Part shown: positions 34,859 through 46,062 of the stretch, piece by piece | Layout: each line of letters starts with the position of its first letter | Position numbering within the stretch: the first letter of the stretch is position 1 | Origin: Myxococcales bacterium | GTDB lineage: Bacteria > Myxococcota_A > Polyangia > Polyangiales > JADJMO01 | Reading direction: 5' to 3' | Length of the DNA stretch: 64,000 nt | Assembly: GCA_016709545.1 (NCBI GenBank) | Contig: JADJMO010000006.1 | Coordinates: forward strand, 248,001-312,000 | Made by a program: the position numbers and the translations under genes | The notes under the pieces: generated by a model | What the model was told of the DNA's origin: nothing | What the model saw: the letters and a program-made list of their open reading frames with translations, nothing else | The model's database searches: none

Positions 34859-35469
34859 AGGCACGCGACCCCGATCTTCGCCATCTCGGTCTTGGCGGTC
34901 TCGTCGTCCATGTACGACTTGGCCTGCAGCTGCTTGGCGGCGCCGTCGGCGAGGCCGCAGAGGGCCTTCTTGGTGGGCGCGCCCGGCTTCTTGGCGAGCT
35001 CGGCGAGCGCGGCGCGGAGCACGCCGATCGGCCGATCGTAGTCGCACGTGCGGCGGGCCTCGTTGCTGAACTTCACGGCCTCCGGGTGCGGCTCGCCGGC
35101 GAGCCACGCGACGCCGGTGTGCACCTTGGCGCAGGCCTTGTCGAGCGATTCGGCGAGCGCGCCGATCGACGCCTGGCTCGCGGCCTTGGGGAAGTCGGCC
35201 ACGGCGTCCTTCGCGGTCTTGTAGTCGGCGCGGAGCTGCTCCCACTTCTTGACGCTGTCGGGGTCGCGGAACGCGAGCGGCCCTGCGCTCGCGGCCACGG
35301 TCGGCGTGGGCGCCGGCGCCTGGGTGGGCACGGGCGCCGGCGGCGCGGGGGGCTTCTCGGGCGTGGGGTTGATCGCGCGGAGCACGACCACGAGGCCGAC
35401 GACCCCGCCGATCGCGGCGACCAGCATGGCCCACGTGACGGCGACCGTGCCGCTGCCTCCGCGGGCCAT
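34855..35469 (-). CDS. Membrane-anchored protein of unknown function, translationally coupled
   Basis: A 204-residue protein (MARGGSGTVAVTWAMLVAAI) with one N-terminal transmembrane helix (AMLVAAIGGVVGLVVVLRA) and a Pro/Ala linker. The extracytoplasmic helical domain has spaced Cys (KACAKVHTGVAWLAGE, ARRTCDYDRPIGVLRAALAE, KKALCGLADGAAKQL, KIGVACL). ATG 35469 overlaps the stop of the upstream ATPase as ATGA, and its own stop overlaps the downstream GTG start. The tight coupling on both sides suggests stoichiometric production with its neighbours, though they share no obvious pathway. Not recognised. Confidence 0.75.
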   Translation of the reverse strand: MARGGSGTVAVTWAMLVAAIGGVVGLVVVLRAINPTPEKPPAPPAPVPTQAPAPTPTVAASAGPLAFRDPDSVKKWEQLRADYKTAKDAVADFPKAASQASIGALAESLDKACAKVHTGVAWLAGEPHPEAVKFSNEARRTCDYDRPIGVLRAALAELAKKPGAPTKKALCGLADGAAKQLQAKSYMDDETAKTEMAKIGVACL

Positions 35470-36659
35470 CAGGTGGTCACCCGGACGACTTCGTCGACGG
35501 TGGTGGTGCCTTCCATGACGCGATCGTAGCCCGCGCGCCGCAGCGAGCGCACGTTCCGCTTGCGCAGGAGCTCGCGGTACTCGCGCACGGCGGCCTTGGT
35601 CTTGATCATGTCGCGGATCTCGTCGTCGAGCTCGACGAACTCGAAGATGCCCGTGCGGCCTCGGTAGCCCGTGCGGTGGCACTGCACGCAGCCCTTGGGG
35701 CGCACGATCTTCGAGCCCGCCGGGAGCAGCACCTCGTCGGCGTCCCAGAGGTCGCTGTCGAGATCGACGATCTCCTTGCAGGCGGGGCACGCCACGCGCA
35801 CGAGGCGCTGCGCGAGCACGGACGTGATGGCGTTGGCGACGATCCACGGCTCGATGCCGAGGTCGACGAGGCGCACGATGGTCTCGACCGCGTCGGAGGT
35901 GTGCAGGGTCGACATGACGAGGTGGCCGGTGAGCGCGGCCTGCAGCGCGATGCCCGCGGTCTCGGCGTCGCGCACTTCCCCCACCAGGATCACGTCCGGG
36001 TCCTGGCGCAGGATCGCGCGGAGCCCCGTCGCGAAGGTGAACCCCGTGCGGACGTTGGCCTGGCCCTGGGTGATGCCGTCGATCTCGACCTCGATGGGAT
36101 CCTCGAGGGTGACGACGTTGATCTTGGTGGTGTCGATCTTCTGGAGGAACGCGTAGAGGGTCGACGTCTTGCCGGCGCCGGTCGGGCCGCAGGTGATGAT
36201 GAGGCCCTGCGGCGCGGCGAGGTGCTCCTCGAGGCGACGCTGCACGTCGACCGCCATGCCGAGGCGATCGAAGGCGTGGATGCTCTGCTGGCGGAGGATG
36301 CGGAGCACGACCTTCTCGCCCTGCGAGGTGGGGAAGGTGGAGGCGCGCAGGTGCGTGCGCGTCGGCAGCCCGACCTCGAGCGTGAGCTGGCCGTCCTGCG
36401 GCAGGCGGCGCTCGGCGATGTCCATGCGGGCGAGGACCTTGACCCGCGAGGTGACCTGCGAGGCCACGTCGTTGGAGACCGGGCGGTGATCGATCATCGT
36501 GCCGTCGATGCGCAGGCGCACCTGCATGCGGTCGCGCTTGGGCTCGAGGTGGATGTCGCTCGCGTTCACGTTGACGGCCGCGCGGACGATCTCGTCCAGC
36601 ACGATGGTCGCATCACCGTCGTAGGGTTGGAGCCGCGTCAGCGACGGCCGGGTTTGCAT
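35469..36659 (-). CDS. GspE/PilB-family secretion or pilus ATPase
   Basis: A 396-residue ATPase of the type II secretion / type IV pilus family that powers pseudopilus or pilus polymerisation at the inner membrane. It shows ASDIHLEPKRDRMQVRLRID, Walker A GPTGAGKTST (residues about 158-167), the Asp box (NVVTLEDPIEVEIDGI), Walker B region ILRQDPDVILVGEVRD, the His box (ALTGHLVMSTLHTSDA) and the tetracysteine zinc site CPACKE with GCVQCHRTGYRGRTG. It lacks the N-terminal N1 domain, being about 150 residues shorter than typical GspE. No other secretion gene is nearby, so it is an orphan ATPase. Confidence 0.92.
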   Translation of the reverse strand: MQTRPSLTRLQPYDGDATIVLDEIVRAAVNVNASDIHLEPKRDRMQVRLRIDGTMIDHRPVSNDVASQVTSRVKVLARMDIAERRLPQDGQLTLEVGLPTRTHLRASTFPTSQGEKVVLRILRQQSIHAFDRLGMAVDVQRRLEEHLAAPQGLIITCGPTGAGKTSTLYAFLQKIDTTKINVVTLEDPIEVEIDGITQGQANVRTGFTFATGLRAILRQDPDVILVGEVRDAETAGIALQAALTGHLVMSTLHTSDAVETIVRLVDLGIEPWIVANAITSVLAQRLVRVACPACKEIVDLDSDLWDADEVLLPAGSKIVRPKGCVQCHRTGYRGRTGIFEFVELDDEIRDMIKTKAAVREYRELLRKRNVRSLRRAGYDRVMEGTTTVDEVVRVTT

Positions 36660-36830
36660 CGGGGCGGAACATACCGGGCCGTCATCCTCGCTGCCATTGT
36701 GAAGCGGCGATTACGGTGTGTCGAAATAGAGCCAGATTCGTGCAGAAGGCGCGCGGCACACGGCTCGCACCAAGGAGGGCTCATCGCACCTTCCCGCAGC
36801 CGACTCCCGTCGGCCCTTCGAGGTCTCACC

Positions 36831-37640
36831 ATGTCGATCGCCCGCACCGCCGCCCTCTCGCTCGCCGCCGCTTCGCTGCTCGTGTCGTCCGCCGCTCTGG
36901 CCGAACGTCAAGTCGGCGTGGACGTGAACGTGCAGATCGGCGCGGGCGCGCAGCCTGCTCCGCCTCCGGCCGCGCCCGCCCCCGGACCGGTCTACGCGCC
37001 GCCCCCCGCGCCAGGCCCTGTCTACTCGAGCACCCCCGCGCCGGTCGCGGGCGAGCCCGGGTGGGTGCCGCCGCCGCCGCCGCGTCGCATGGAGTACGAA
37101 CACAAGAGCCTCACGCTCGACATCAACCCCTTCGCGCTGCTGATCGGCCGTGTCGGGCCCAACGTCCAGATCCTGCCGACGCCCCACCACGCGCTCGTGA
37201 TCAACCCGTTCTGGGTCGTGACGGCGGACCGTGCGATCCGGTTCCGCTCGGAGACCAGCTACAACGGCTCGACCACCACCACCGCCACGGACTCCGAGGC
37301 CCGCTATGGCGGGTACGGCGCCGAGATCGGCTACCGCTTCTACACCGCCAGCGTGAGCGCACAGGGCTTCTACATCGGGCCGTCGATCATCTTCGCCCAG
37401 TACTCCTCGAGCGAGAGCGACGGTGCTGGCGGCACCCTCAAGACAAACCCGAAGCAGCTCGGCTGGGCGCTCGACGCGGGCTTCCAGAAGGTGTTCTGGA
37501 GCGGGTTCACCATCGGCGCAGGCCTCGGCCTCCAGGTCACGCAGGTGGACAAGGGGCTGCAGCAGTCGCACCCCAACACCTACAAGGCCCTCAACGGCGT
37601 GCTGCCGCGCTTCCTGTTCGCGCTCGGCTGGAGCTACTGA
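36831..37640 (+). CDS. Outer-membrane beta-barrel-like protein with Pro-rich linker
   Basis: A 269-residue exported protein: MSIARTAALSLAAASLLVSS, cleavage after ALA. Residues of about 40-85 are Pro/Ala-rich (PAAPAPGPVYAPPPAPGPVY). The rest is an alternating amphipathic beta pattern (YNGSTTTTATDSEARYGGYG, AEIGYRFYTASVSAQGFYIG, LGWALDAGFQKVFWSGFTIG) and ends in Phe/Trp-Ser-Tyr (FALGWSY), the aromatic C-terminus expected for BAM-assembled barrels. ATG 36831 directly begins the signal peptide. It is divergent from the GspE-like gene with a 171-bp gap that must hold both promoters. Function unknown. Confidence 0.78.
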   Translation: MSIARTAALSLAAASLLVSSAALAERQVGVDVNVQIGAGAQPAPPPAAPAPGPVYAPPPAPGPVYSSTPAPVAGEPGWVPPPPPRRMEYEHKSLTLDINPFALLIGRVGPNVQILPTPHHALVINPFWVVTADRAIRFRSETSYNGSTTTTATDSEARYGGYGAEIGYRFYTASVSAQGFYIGPSIIFAQYSSSESDGAGGTLKTNPKQLGWALDAGFQKVFWSGFTIGAGLGLQVTQVDKGLQQSHPNTYKALNGVLPRFLFALGWSY

Positions 37641-37646
37641 GCTCCA

Positions 37647-38051
37647 TCACGCGTCGGCGAGCGCGTTCGCGAGCGCCTGCAGATCCGAAGGACCCGCGAG
37701 CGCGCGCGCGGCCACCGCGGCGCGCTCGCGGGCTTCGCCGTCGAGGCCGAGCCTGTCGCCGAGCGCCTGGAGCACCACCCGCTCTTCTTCGACCACCTGG
37801 CCATCGGCGCGCGCGAGCATGGTGGCGAGCGCGTAGACGTACTCGCGCACGTCCGGATCCAGCGCCGCCACGTCGAGCGCGTCCAGCGAGGTGCGCGTGC
37901 GGGTCGCGTGCTCGACCGCGAGCAAGTCGGCGCCCGCGAGCCCGCTCGCCTGGGCGGCGCGCACGAGCGCAGCGGCCTCCTCGGGGGTGACTCGGCCGTC
38001 GGCCCACACCACCGCGGCGAGCGCGACGAAGACGTCTTTGCCGAGTGTCAT
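37647..38051 (-). CDS. TerB-like protein
   Basis: A 134-residue all-helical protein (MTLGKDVFVALAAVVWADGR). The repeated motif of hydrophobic helix followed by ADGR/QV and E(E)xxxL (WADGRVTPEEAAALVRAAQ; ARADGQVVEEERVVLQALGD) is the TerB/DjlA-type signature, in which two ADG-x-E motifs face each other. TerB-like domains are found in tellurite-resistance and stress-associated proteins and may bind metal. There is no ter operon here; it sits alone, convergent with the barrel gene and divergent from the next. Confidence 0.75.
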   Translation of the reverse strand: MTLGKDVFVALAAVVWADGRVTPEEAAALVRAAQASGLAGADLLAVEHATRTRTSLDALDVAALDPDVREYVYALATMLARADGQVVEEERVVLQALGDRLGLDGEARERAAVAARALAGPSDLQALANALADA

Positions 38052-38130
38052 GGTCCCGAGTCTAACTGAATGCCTGGCGAGGGCCCAACGTCGATCCTCC
38101 TGCTAAGCTGCGTCTCTCCGGAGGATCCCC

Positions 38131-38850
38131 ATGCCCTTGCCCAAGTCCTTGTTCGCCGTCGCTGCATCCGTCGCCGTCGTCGTCGCTCTGCCTGCGTCCG
38201 CCTCGGCCTCGATCATCGACCTCGGCGGACAGGCCGGTGGCGTGCGCCGCAACCTGTCCGACACGGACTACAAGACCGGCTTCGGCTGGGAGCTCCACGG
38301 CGAGTTCGCGATGTTGCCGCCCATCCTCATGGTCGGCCCCTACTTCGGCATGCAGACGCTCGAGCCCGACACCAAGCTCGGCGCCCAGAAGATCAACTTC
38401 CGCACGATCGGCGCGCACGCCAAGCTGAAGATCCCGCTGCCCGGCGGCTTCCGCCCGTACGGCCTGATCGGCATCGGCTGGGTGCACGGCGACTTCCCCG
38501 ATCTCGTCGTCGACCTGCCCACCGTCGCCGGCGTCACGCCCGACAAGAACACCGTCTGCATCTCGCCCGCCTCGCCGAACCCGGGCAAGGCCGCGTGCAA
38601 CATCCCGTCGGCCACGGCGAACTTCGTCGAGTTCAAGATCGGCGGCGGGCTCATGATCCAGCTCGGCGACTACCTCGCGTTCAACGCCGAGGTCACCTGG
38701 CGCCCCACCACGGGCTACAAGAACGACACCTACGAGAACGCGCTCCAGGGCCAGATCGGGCAGCAGTCCAAGCCCTCGAACCAGCTGCCTCCGCCCGGGC
38801 GCAACGGCTACGCCTTCACGGGCATGGCCGGCCTGCAGCTCACGCTCTGA
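38131..38850 (+). CDS. Outer-membrane beta-barrel-like protein
   Basis: A 239-residue exported protein: MPLPKSLFAVAASVAVVVAL with cleavage after SASA. The remainder is an OmpW/OmpA-barrel-like series of strands (LGGQAGGVRRNLSDTDYKTG, FGWELHGEFAMLPPILMVGP, FRTIGAHAKLKIPLPG, FRPYGLIGIGWVHGDF, FVEFKIGGGLMIQLGDYLAF) and ends MAGLQLTL. One long loop contains two Cys (KNTVCISPASPNPGKAACN). The gene is followed after 2 bp by the LolA-like gene, so the two are likely co-expressed. Confidence 0.75.
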   Translation: MPLPKSLFAVAASVAVVVALPASASASIIDLGGQAGGVRRNLSDTDYKTGFGWELHGEFAMLPPILMVGPYFGMQTLEPDTKLGAQKINFRTIGAHAKLKIPLPGGFRPYGLIGIGWVHGDFPDLVVDLPTVAGVTPDKNTVCISPASPNPGKAACNIPSATANFVEFKIGGGLMIQLGDYLAFNAEVTWRPTTGYKNDTYENALQGQIGQQSKPSNQLPPPGRNGYAFTGMAGLQLTL

Positions 38851-38852
38851 GC

Positions 38853-39500
38853 ATGCGCCGTCGCGAATCGCTGTCGGCCTTCGTCGCGCTGGGCGTGAGC
38901 GCGCTCGCCGCGCGCCGTGCTTCCGCGGCACCCCTCGACGACGCGCTCGCCGACGTCGCGAAGGCCCGCGCCTCGCTCGTCACGCTGCAGGGGCCGTTCG
39001 TGCAGGAGCGCACGCTCTCGCTGCTCGCCTCCAAGGTGAAGTCCACCGGCAAGATGTGGATGGTGCGCAAGGACAACCGGCTGCGCTGGGAGCTCGAGCC
39101 GCCGGACGCGGCCATCTACTGGGTGCTGCCCGACGCCCTCGCCTACCAGACCAAGCAGGGCAAGGGGCGCATCGACAAGAACAGCCCGGGGGCGGGTCCG
39201 CTCGGCGGCGTGCTCGGTGATCTGCTGGTGCTGCTCGGTGGAGATCTCGCCACGCTCAAGGCCCGCTACGACCTGACCCTGGTGAAGCGCGACGCCACGG
39301 GGCTCGTCCTGCACGCCGTGCCCAATGACAAGGCGATCGCCAAGAACACCCAGCGGATCGAGCTCTCGCTCGGCAAGGATCTCGCGCAGCTCGAGCGCGT
39401 GGTGCTGGTCGAGAAGGGCAACGACAAGAGCGAAATCACGTTCGGAGTGTTGACCAAGAACCAAGCGGTCGATCCCAAGCTCGTCGCGGGGCCCACTTAG
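38853..39500 (+). CDS. LolA-like periplasmic lipoprotein carrier
   Basis: A 215-residue exported protein starting MRRRESLSAFVALGVSALAA. The body fits the LolA fold: an N-terminal helix (DALADVAKARASLVTLQGPF), then FVQERTLSLLASKVKSTGKM, WMVRKDNRLRWELEPPDA (the conserved strand with W/R), and a C-terminal sheet (RIELSLGKDLAQLERVVLVE, ITFGVLTKNQ). LolA-type proteins ferry lipoproteins or glycolipids across the periplasm. Whether this is the housekeeping LolA or a paralogue (LolA_2 type) is unclear; the short C-terminus after FGVLTKNQ suggests a paralogue. It is coupled to the barrel gene before it. Confidence 0.75.
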   Translation: MRRRESLSAFVALGVSALAARRASAAPLDDALADVAKARASLVTLQGPFVQERTLSLLASKVKSTGKMWMVRKDNRLRWELEPPDAAIYWVLPDALAYQTKQGKGRIDKNSPGAGPLGGVLGDLLVLLGGDLATLKARYDLTLVKRDATGLVLHAVPNDKAIAKNTQRIELSLGKDLAQLERVVLVEKGNDKSEITFGVLTKNQAVDPKLVAGPT

Positions 39501-39518
39501 GCTATCCTCGCCGGCTCC

Positions 39519-41621
<2,103 letters not shown>

Positions 41622-41624
<3 letters not shown>

Positions 41625-42690
41625 CTGCGGGGGGCTCGCGCCCCCCGGGGTTCGGCGCCCGCGCCCTCCTCGCTACGCTCGTCGGTCGCAGCTCGGCCGA
41701 ACGCCCCCGCGCGCCGCTGCGCTCAGTAGCTGCGGGGGGCTCGCGCCCCCCGGGGTTCGGCGCCCGCGCCCTCCTCGCTACGCTCGTCGGTCGCAGCTCG
41801 GCCGAACGCCCCCGCGCGCCGCTGCGCGGCGGGAGGCGCTCTCTTGGATGTCTCGCGGGTTCGGCGCCCGCGCCGCTCCTCGCTTCGCTCGTCGGTCGCA
41901 GCTCGGTCGAACGCCCCCGCGCGCCGCTGCGCTCAGTAGCTGCGGGGGGCTCGCGCCCCCCGGGGTTCGGCGCCCGCGCCCTCCTCGCTACGCTCGTCGG
42001 TCGCAGCTCGGCCGAACGCCCCCGCGCGCCGCCGCGCTCAGTAGCTGCGGGGGGCTCGCGCCCCCCGGGGTTCGGCGCCCGCGCCCTCCTCGCTACGCTC
42101 GTCGGTCGCATCTCGACCGAACGCCCCCGCGCGCCTCAGTAGCTGCGGGGGGCTCGCGCCCCCCGGGATTCGGCGCCCGCGCCCTCCTCGCTTCGCTCGT
42201 CGGTCGCAGCTCGGCCGAACGCCCCCGCGCGCCGCTGCGCGGCGGGAGGCGCTCTCTTGGATGTCTCGCGGGTTCGGCGCTCGCGCCGCTCCTCGCTTCG
42301 CTCGTCGGTCGCAGCTCGGCCGAACGCCCCCGCGCGCCGCTGCGCGGCGGGAGGCGCTCTCTTGGATGTCTCGCGGGTTCGGCGCCCGCGCCGCTCCTCG
42401 CTTCGCTCGTCGGTCGCAGCTCGGCCGAACGCCCCCGCGCGCCGCTGCGCTCAGTAGCTGCGGGGGGCTCGCGCCCCCCGCGGTTCGGCGCCCGCGCCCT
42501 CCTCGCTTCGCTCGTCGGTCGCAGCTCGGCCGAACGCCCGCGCGCCGCTGCGCTCAGTAGCTGCGGGGGGCTCGCGCCCCCCGGGGTTCGGCGCCCGCGC
42601 CCTCCTCGCTACGCTCGTCGGTCGCAGCTCGGCCGAACGCCCCCGCGCGCCGCTGCGCGGCGGGAGGCGCGCGCTCGGACGTCTCGCGCG
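41622..42690. repeat. Tandem array of about ten palindrome-rich units of about 105 bp
   Basis: Two alternating unit types share a core. Type A begins (tag)ctgcggggggctcgcg and carries a GGGGGGC/GCCCCCC hairpin with a 4-base loop. Type B begins gcggcgggaggcgctctctt. Both continue with gttcggcgcccgcgcc, a central tcgctcgtcggtcgcagctc, and ggccgaacgcccccgcgcgc, in which GTTCGGC and GCCGAAC form an outer stem. Type A units start at 41622, 41727, 41937, 42042, 42140, 42455 and 42558; type B units start at about 41826, 42239 and 42344, with a partial copy at about 42655. The usual spacing is 105, once 98 and once 103. The unit length is a multiple of three and free of stops in several frames, producing long meaningless open frames. 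Confidence 0.92.
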
Positions 42691-42766
42691 CCCGCGCGCG
42701 CGGGTCGGAACGACGCCGCGTGGGGACATTTGGACATCTCGCTTCCGCACCGGGGTGCCGACGCGA

Positions 42767-42891
42767 AACATCCAAGAGCGCGCCTCCCGCCGCGAAGCGG
42801 CGCGGGGGGCGTTCGGCCGAGCTGCGACCCGACGAGCGAAGCGAGGGGCGCGGGCGCCGAACCCCGGGGGGCGCGAGCCCCCCGCAGGAAC
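42767..42891. repeat. Inverted copy of the array unit
   Basis: This is the reverse complement of a type A unit followed by the start of a type B unit (reading leftward: cctgcggggggctcgcgccc, then gttcggcgcccgcgcc, ggccgaacgccccccgcgcc and gcggcgggaggcgcgctctt). It begins directly at the stop codon of the leftward gene at 42892. Thus the inter-gene region is bounded on both sides by the same GC-hairpin element pointing inward. The spacer 42691-42766 is not repeated. Confidence 0.85.
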
Positions 42892-43530
42892 TCAGTTCAC
42901 TTCGCAGTTGGCGAACTGGACGAAGGTGCTGGCTGCGCCGCTCGAGTTGATCCCGCACGCGCCGCCGAGGCTGCGGTCGTAGACGTAGTCGCAGGCGAAG
43001 GTGGCCTTGAAGCAGCCCTCACCCATCGTGCAGCCCGTGTTCTCGTTGACCGTCACCGTGCACGCCGGCTTGCCGGTCACCTGGCGGTAGCTGTTGCCGC
43101 CGGGGGTGAGGACGGTGAGGCTCGTGGTCGTGCCCTTGATGGTGGAGGCCGTGCCGCTCGTGACCTTGCTCTTCGGATCGAGGGTGCCGGTGAGCAGCAG
43201 CGAGCCGCGCGTCGCGCTGCCGACCGTGAGGTCGAACGTGCTCGCGCTGATGGAGCACTTGACCGTGGCGCCGTCGGCGTTGTCCAGGATGAGCTTGTAG
43301 ATGGTGGAGCCATCGGGGTTCTTCTCGGTGGACTCGACCGCGATCTTGAGCTCCGTGCCGCCGTCGTTGCAGCGCTCCGGGCACGGGGTGACCGCGCCAG
43401 CGGCGTCCTTGCAGACCGGGGTCTGCAGGCGGAGGACGGCGCCACCGCTCACGGTGGGCTTCGGATCTTCCGAGCAGCTGGCGGTGAGCACGGCGACGGC
43501 GACGAAGGGGAGGAGACGGGCAAGCGACAT
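42892..43530 (-). CDS. Lipoprotein of unknown function
   Basis: A 212-residue lipoprotein: MSLARLLPFVAVAVLTASCS, lipidated Cys at about residue 19. The mature domain is beta-rich with six or more Cys likely in disulfides (PVCKDAAGAVTPCPERCNDG, CTVTVNENTGCTMGEGCFKA, TFACDYVYDRSLGGACG). Strands such as ELKIAVESTEKNPDGSTIYK and SLLLTGTLDPKSKVTSGT alternate polar and hydrophobic residues. No known domain is recognised. Its 3' end touches the inverted repeat unit. Confidence 0.75.
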   Translation of the reverse strand: MSLARLLPFVAVAVLTASCSEDPKPTVSGGAVLRLQTPVCKDAAGAVTPCPERCNDGGTELKIAVESTEKNPDGSTIYKLILDNADGATVKCSISASTFDLTVGSATRGSLLLTGTLDPKSKVTSGTASTIKGTTTSLTVLTPGGNSYRQVTGKPACTVTVNENTGCTMGEGCFKATFACDYVYDRSLGGACGINSSGAASTFVQFANCEVN

Positions 43531-43732
43531 AGGCGGCGACCTCAGGGAAAGCGGACCTGCGTAACGTACCTAACGTTTCCGCGTTGGGCCACTAAGAGCG
43601 GGTGGCGGTGGGATGGGACTCCACGCCGCTCCGTCAAAGAGCGCCATTCTCCGCCCTGTTTTCCTCGCTGGGCGCGCCTCGCTGGCACGGAACTTCGCGC
43701 GCGCCCGGAAGGCTCGGTACGATCGGAGGGCC

Positions 43733-46060
43733 GTGCCCCAGCAGGTTCGTCGAAAGCGCCCCTGGACCCCGCGCCTCCCGCCGGGGGACGACGTGACGTT
43801 GCAGCTCGCCATCGGTCGCGAGCTCGGGGTTGGGCTCGAGCTTTCGGGGCCACTGGCCCTCGGCCCGGCGCTCTTGCTGCACGCGCGTTCACGCCTCCTC
43901 GGGGTGGGCTTCCCGCTCGACGTGAGCGGGGGGGTGGAGCGGTTCCGCCATCGGAGGACCGCGCTCGACGCGGCCGAGATCGCCCTCGATCACGGGCCGG
44001 CCGAGCGACTCCTGTCGTCGCTGGCCGGGGATCTCGTGGCGCCCGGGCCCGCCGAGGTGCGGCTCGCGTGGCCCGCGCCGGTGCTGCCCGACAGCGATCC
44101 GACGGATGCTCCGCACGACCTCCGCGTGTTCGTGACGAGCGCCGTGGTGCGGGGGGACGGCGCGATCGATCCCGCGATCGTCGCCGCGGATCTCTCGGTC
44201 GGCGCGGTGGGCACCGGCCTCACAATCACCGCGCATCGGCTGCGCGGGCTCGGGCTCGGGCGCTCACCGCTGGTGGTGATCGGCGCGCTGATGGCCCGCC
44301 TCGCCCACCGCGTCGGCGGGCGCGCCCACGGCCTCGTGCTCACGCTGCCCGACCCGCTGCGCGACGCGCTCACCGAGGCCTTCGCGACGCGTGGGGCGCG
44401 CGTGCCGCGGCGCGAGGAGGTGGTGATCACCCACGTGTCCCGCGACGCGGAGCGTCTTCGCGTGCGTTTCTCGCGCGGGGTGCCCCTCGATCCCTCGCGG
44501 GCGGCCACGTCGCTCGCGGAGGTGGGGCGCATGGTCGGGGACGCCGACGCGGCCTTCGTGGCGGGGGACGAGGACCGCGCGCGCAGCGGATATCTGGCCG
44601 CGATCGAGCGCGCGCCACGGCACCGCGCCATCCTCGGTCGACTCGCGGAGCTCGACGCCTACGCGAGCCGGGAGCGCGCCGAGGCGGCCATGTTCTGGCT
44701 GCGCGAGTCGCACGCCGCCGCGCAGCAGGAGCGCCGGGGCGACGACGGCAACGCGCTCGGTCGACAGCTCTTGCTCGCCTGGCTGCACGAGCGTCTCGGC
44801 GCGCGCTCGAGGGCGCGCAGCGCGTTCCAGCGGGCCGGAGCGGAGGCGGAGGATCGCGGCGAGTCGCGCCTCGCGGCGCGCGCCTACGACCGCGCGGCGG
44901 CCCTGCTCGGCCCGGACGATCCCGAGCTCGCCTCGCTGCTCGATCGCGCGCTCGGCAACGACCCGACGCAGAACACCGCGCGGTGGCGGCGGCTCGCGCT
45001 GCGCGCGCGCATCGGCGACGACGGCGGCGCGATGGAGGACATCCAGCACCTCGAGGCGCAGGCTCGCGGCGAGCAGGCGCGCAAGGCCACGCTGCTCCGC
45101 GCGGCGCGCACGTTCCACGAGGCCGGGCGGCTCGAGCACGCGGTGCCGGCGTACGAGCGGGCGCTCAAGTACGCGCCGGACGACCGCGACACGTGCGCGG
45201 GGCTCGGGGCGGCGCTGCTCGCCGCGCGCGAGGTGGGCCGCGGGGTGATGCTGCTCGGCAAGGCCGCCGATCTCGCGGGCGACGGCGCGGTCACGCTCGT
45301 GCTCGCGCGCGCGCTCGCCGGGCCGGTCGGGGACGCACCGGCGGCGATCGCGCGGCTCCGGGAGATCTCCGGTGACGACCCGCACGCGGCGCACGCGCGC
45401 CTGCTCGAGGCCGCGTACCGGCTCCGCCTCGGTGACCGTCCCGGCGCCTCGCGCGCCCTCGGGTTCGGGCTCGAGTTGCTGGAGGCGCGACCTCCCCACG
45501 GCGACGACCGCAAGCCGCTCGTCGAGTTGCTGCTCGGCGCTGCGATCGCGGTGCGCGAGGACGATCCGGGGCTCGGGCTGCGGGCGGCGCTGGCGGGGCT
45601 CGCGCTCGATCCGCAGCACCAGAACCTCGCGACGCTGGTGCAGGCCCTCGGCCGCGGGAGGAGCGAGGACGACGACGAGGAGCCGCCGGCCACCGACCCC
45701 GGCCGTGACGGCCACGGTCCGCTGCCCTCGATCCCACCCCCGCGCATGCTGCTCGAGGACCTCCCTCTCGCGGAGGACGACGACGCCGAGGCGCAGGCGG
45801 AGTCGCTGCTCGCGCGCGTGAAGGCGAACCCGGAGGACGACGCCGCGATCGACGCCCTGGTCGACGTGCTCGGTCGCCTCGGCCGCGACTTCGAGCTGTT
45901 CGCGCTGCTCGCGGCGCGCTGGGACGACGCCGACGCGGAGCAGCGGCGGGTGCTGCGTCCCCGGCAGGAAGCGGTGTTGCGGCGGATGGCAGAGGCCGCG
46001 GAGCGCGACGGTCGCGTGGCCGAGGGTCAGGTGTATCGCGACGCGATCGCCCGGCTCTGA
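43733..46060 (+). CDS. Tetratricopeptide-repeat protein of unknown function
   Basis: About 775 residues from GTG 43733, which follows ggaggg at good distance; upstream in-frame codons are not protein-like. The N-terminal 250 residues are beta-rich and unrecognised (VTLQLAIGRELGVGLELSGP, LRVFVTSAVVRGDGAIDPAI). From about residue 270 onward helical TPR-like units follow (GDEDRARSGYLAAIERAPRH, AGRLEHAVPAYERALKYAPD, LGLRAALAGLALDPQHQN), interrupted by an acidic linker (SEDDDEEPPATDPGRDG). There is no signal peptide, so it is probably a cytosolic scaffold. Its stop lies 2 bp from that of the opposing kinase gene. Confidence 0.7.
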   Translation: MPQQVRRKRPWTPRLPPGDDVTLQLAIGRELGVGLELSGPLALGPALLLHARSRLLGVGFPLDVSGGVERFRHRRTALDAAEIALDHGPAERLLSSLAGDLVAPGPAEVRLAWPAPVLPDSDPTDAPHDLRVFVTSAVVRGDGAIDPAIVAADLSVGAVGTGLTITAHRLRGLGLGRSPLVVIGALMARLAHRVGGRAHGLVLTLPDPLRDALTEAFATRGARVPRREEVVITHVSRDAERLRVRFSRGVPLDPSRAATSLAEVGRMVGDADAAFVAGDEDRARSGYLAAIERAPRHRAILGRLAELDAYASRERAEAAMFWLRESHAAAQQERRGDDGNALGRQLLLAWLHERLGARSRARSAFQRAGAEAEDRGESRLAARAYDRAAALLGPDDPELASLLDRALGNDPTQNTARWRRLALRARIGDDGGAMEDIQHLEAQARGEQARKATLLRAARTFHEAGRLEHAVPAYERALKYAPDDRDTCAGLGAALLAAREVGRGVMLLGKAADLAGDGAVTLVLARALAGPVGDAPAAIARLREISGDDPHAAHARLLEAAYRLRLGDRPGASRALGFGLELLEARPPHGDDRKPLVELLLGAAIAVREDDPGLGLRAALAGLALDPQHQNLATLVQALGRGRSEDDDEEPPATDPGRDGHGPLPSIPPPRMLLEDLPLAEDDDAEAQAESLLARVKANPEDDAAIDALVDVLGRLGRDFELFALLAARWDDADAEQRRVLRPRQEAVLRRMAEAAERDGRVAEGQVYRDAIARL

Positions 46061-46062
46061 CC

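Noticed and set aside
42691..42766. Non-repeated centre of the array as a possible gene or RNA
   Set aside because: Only 76 bases, no RBS or structure beyond G/C richness.
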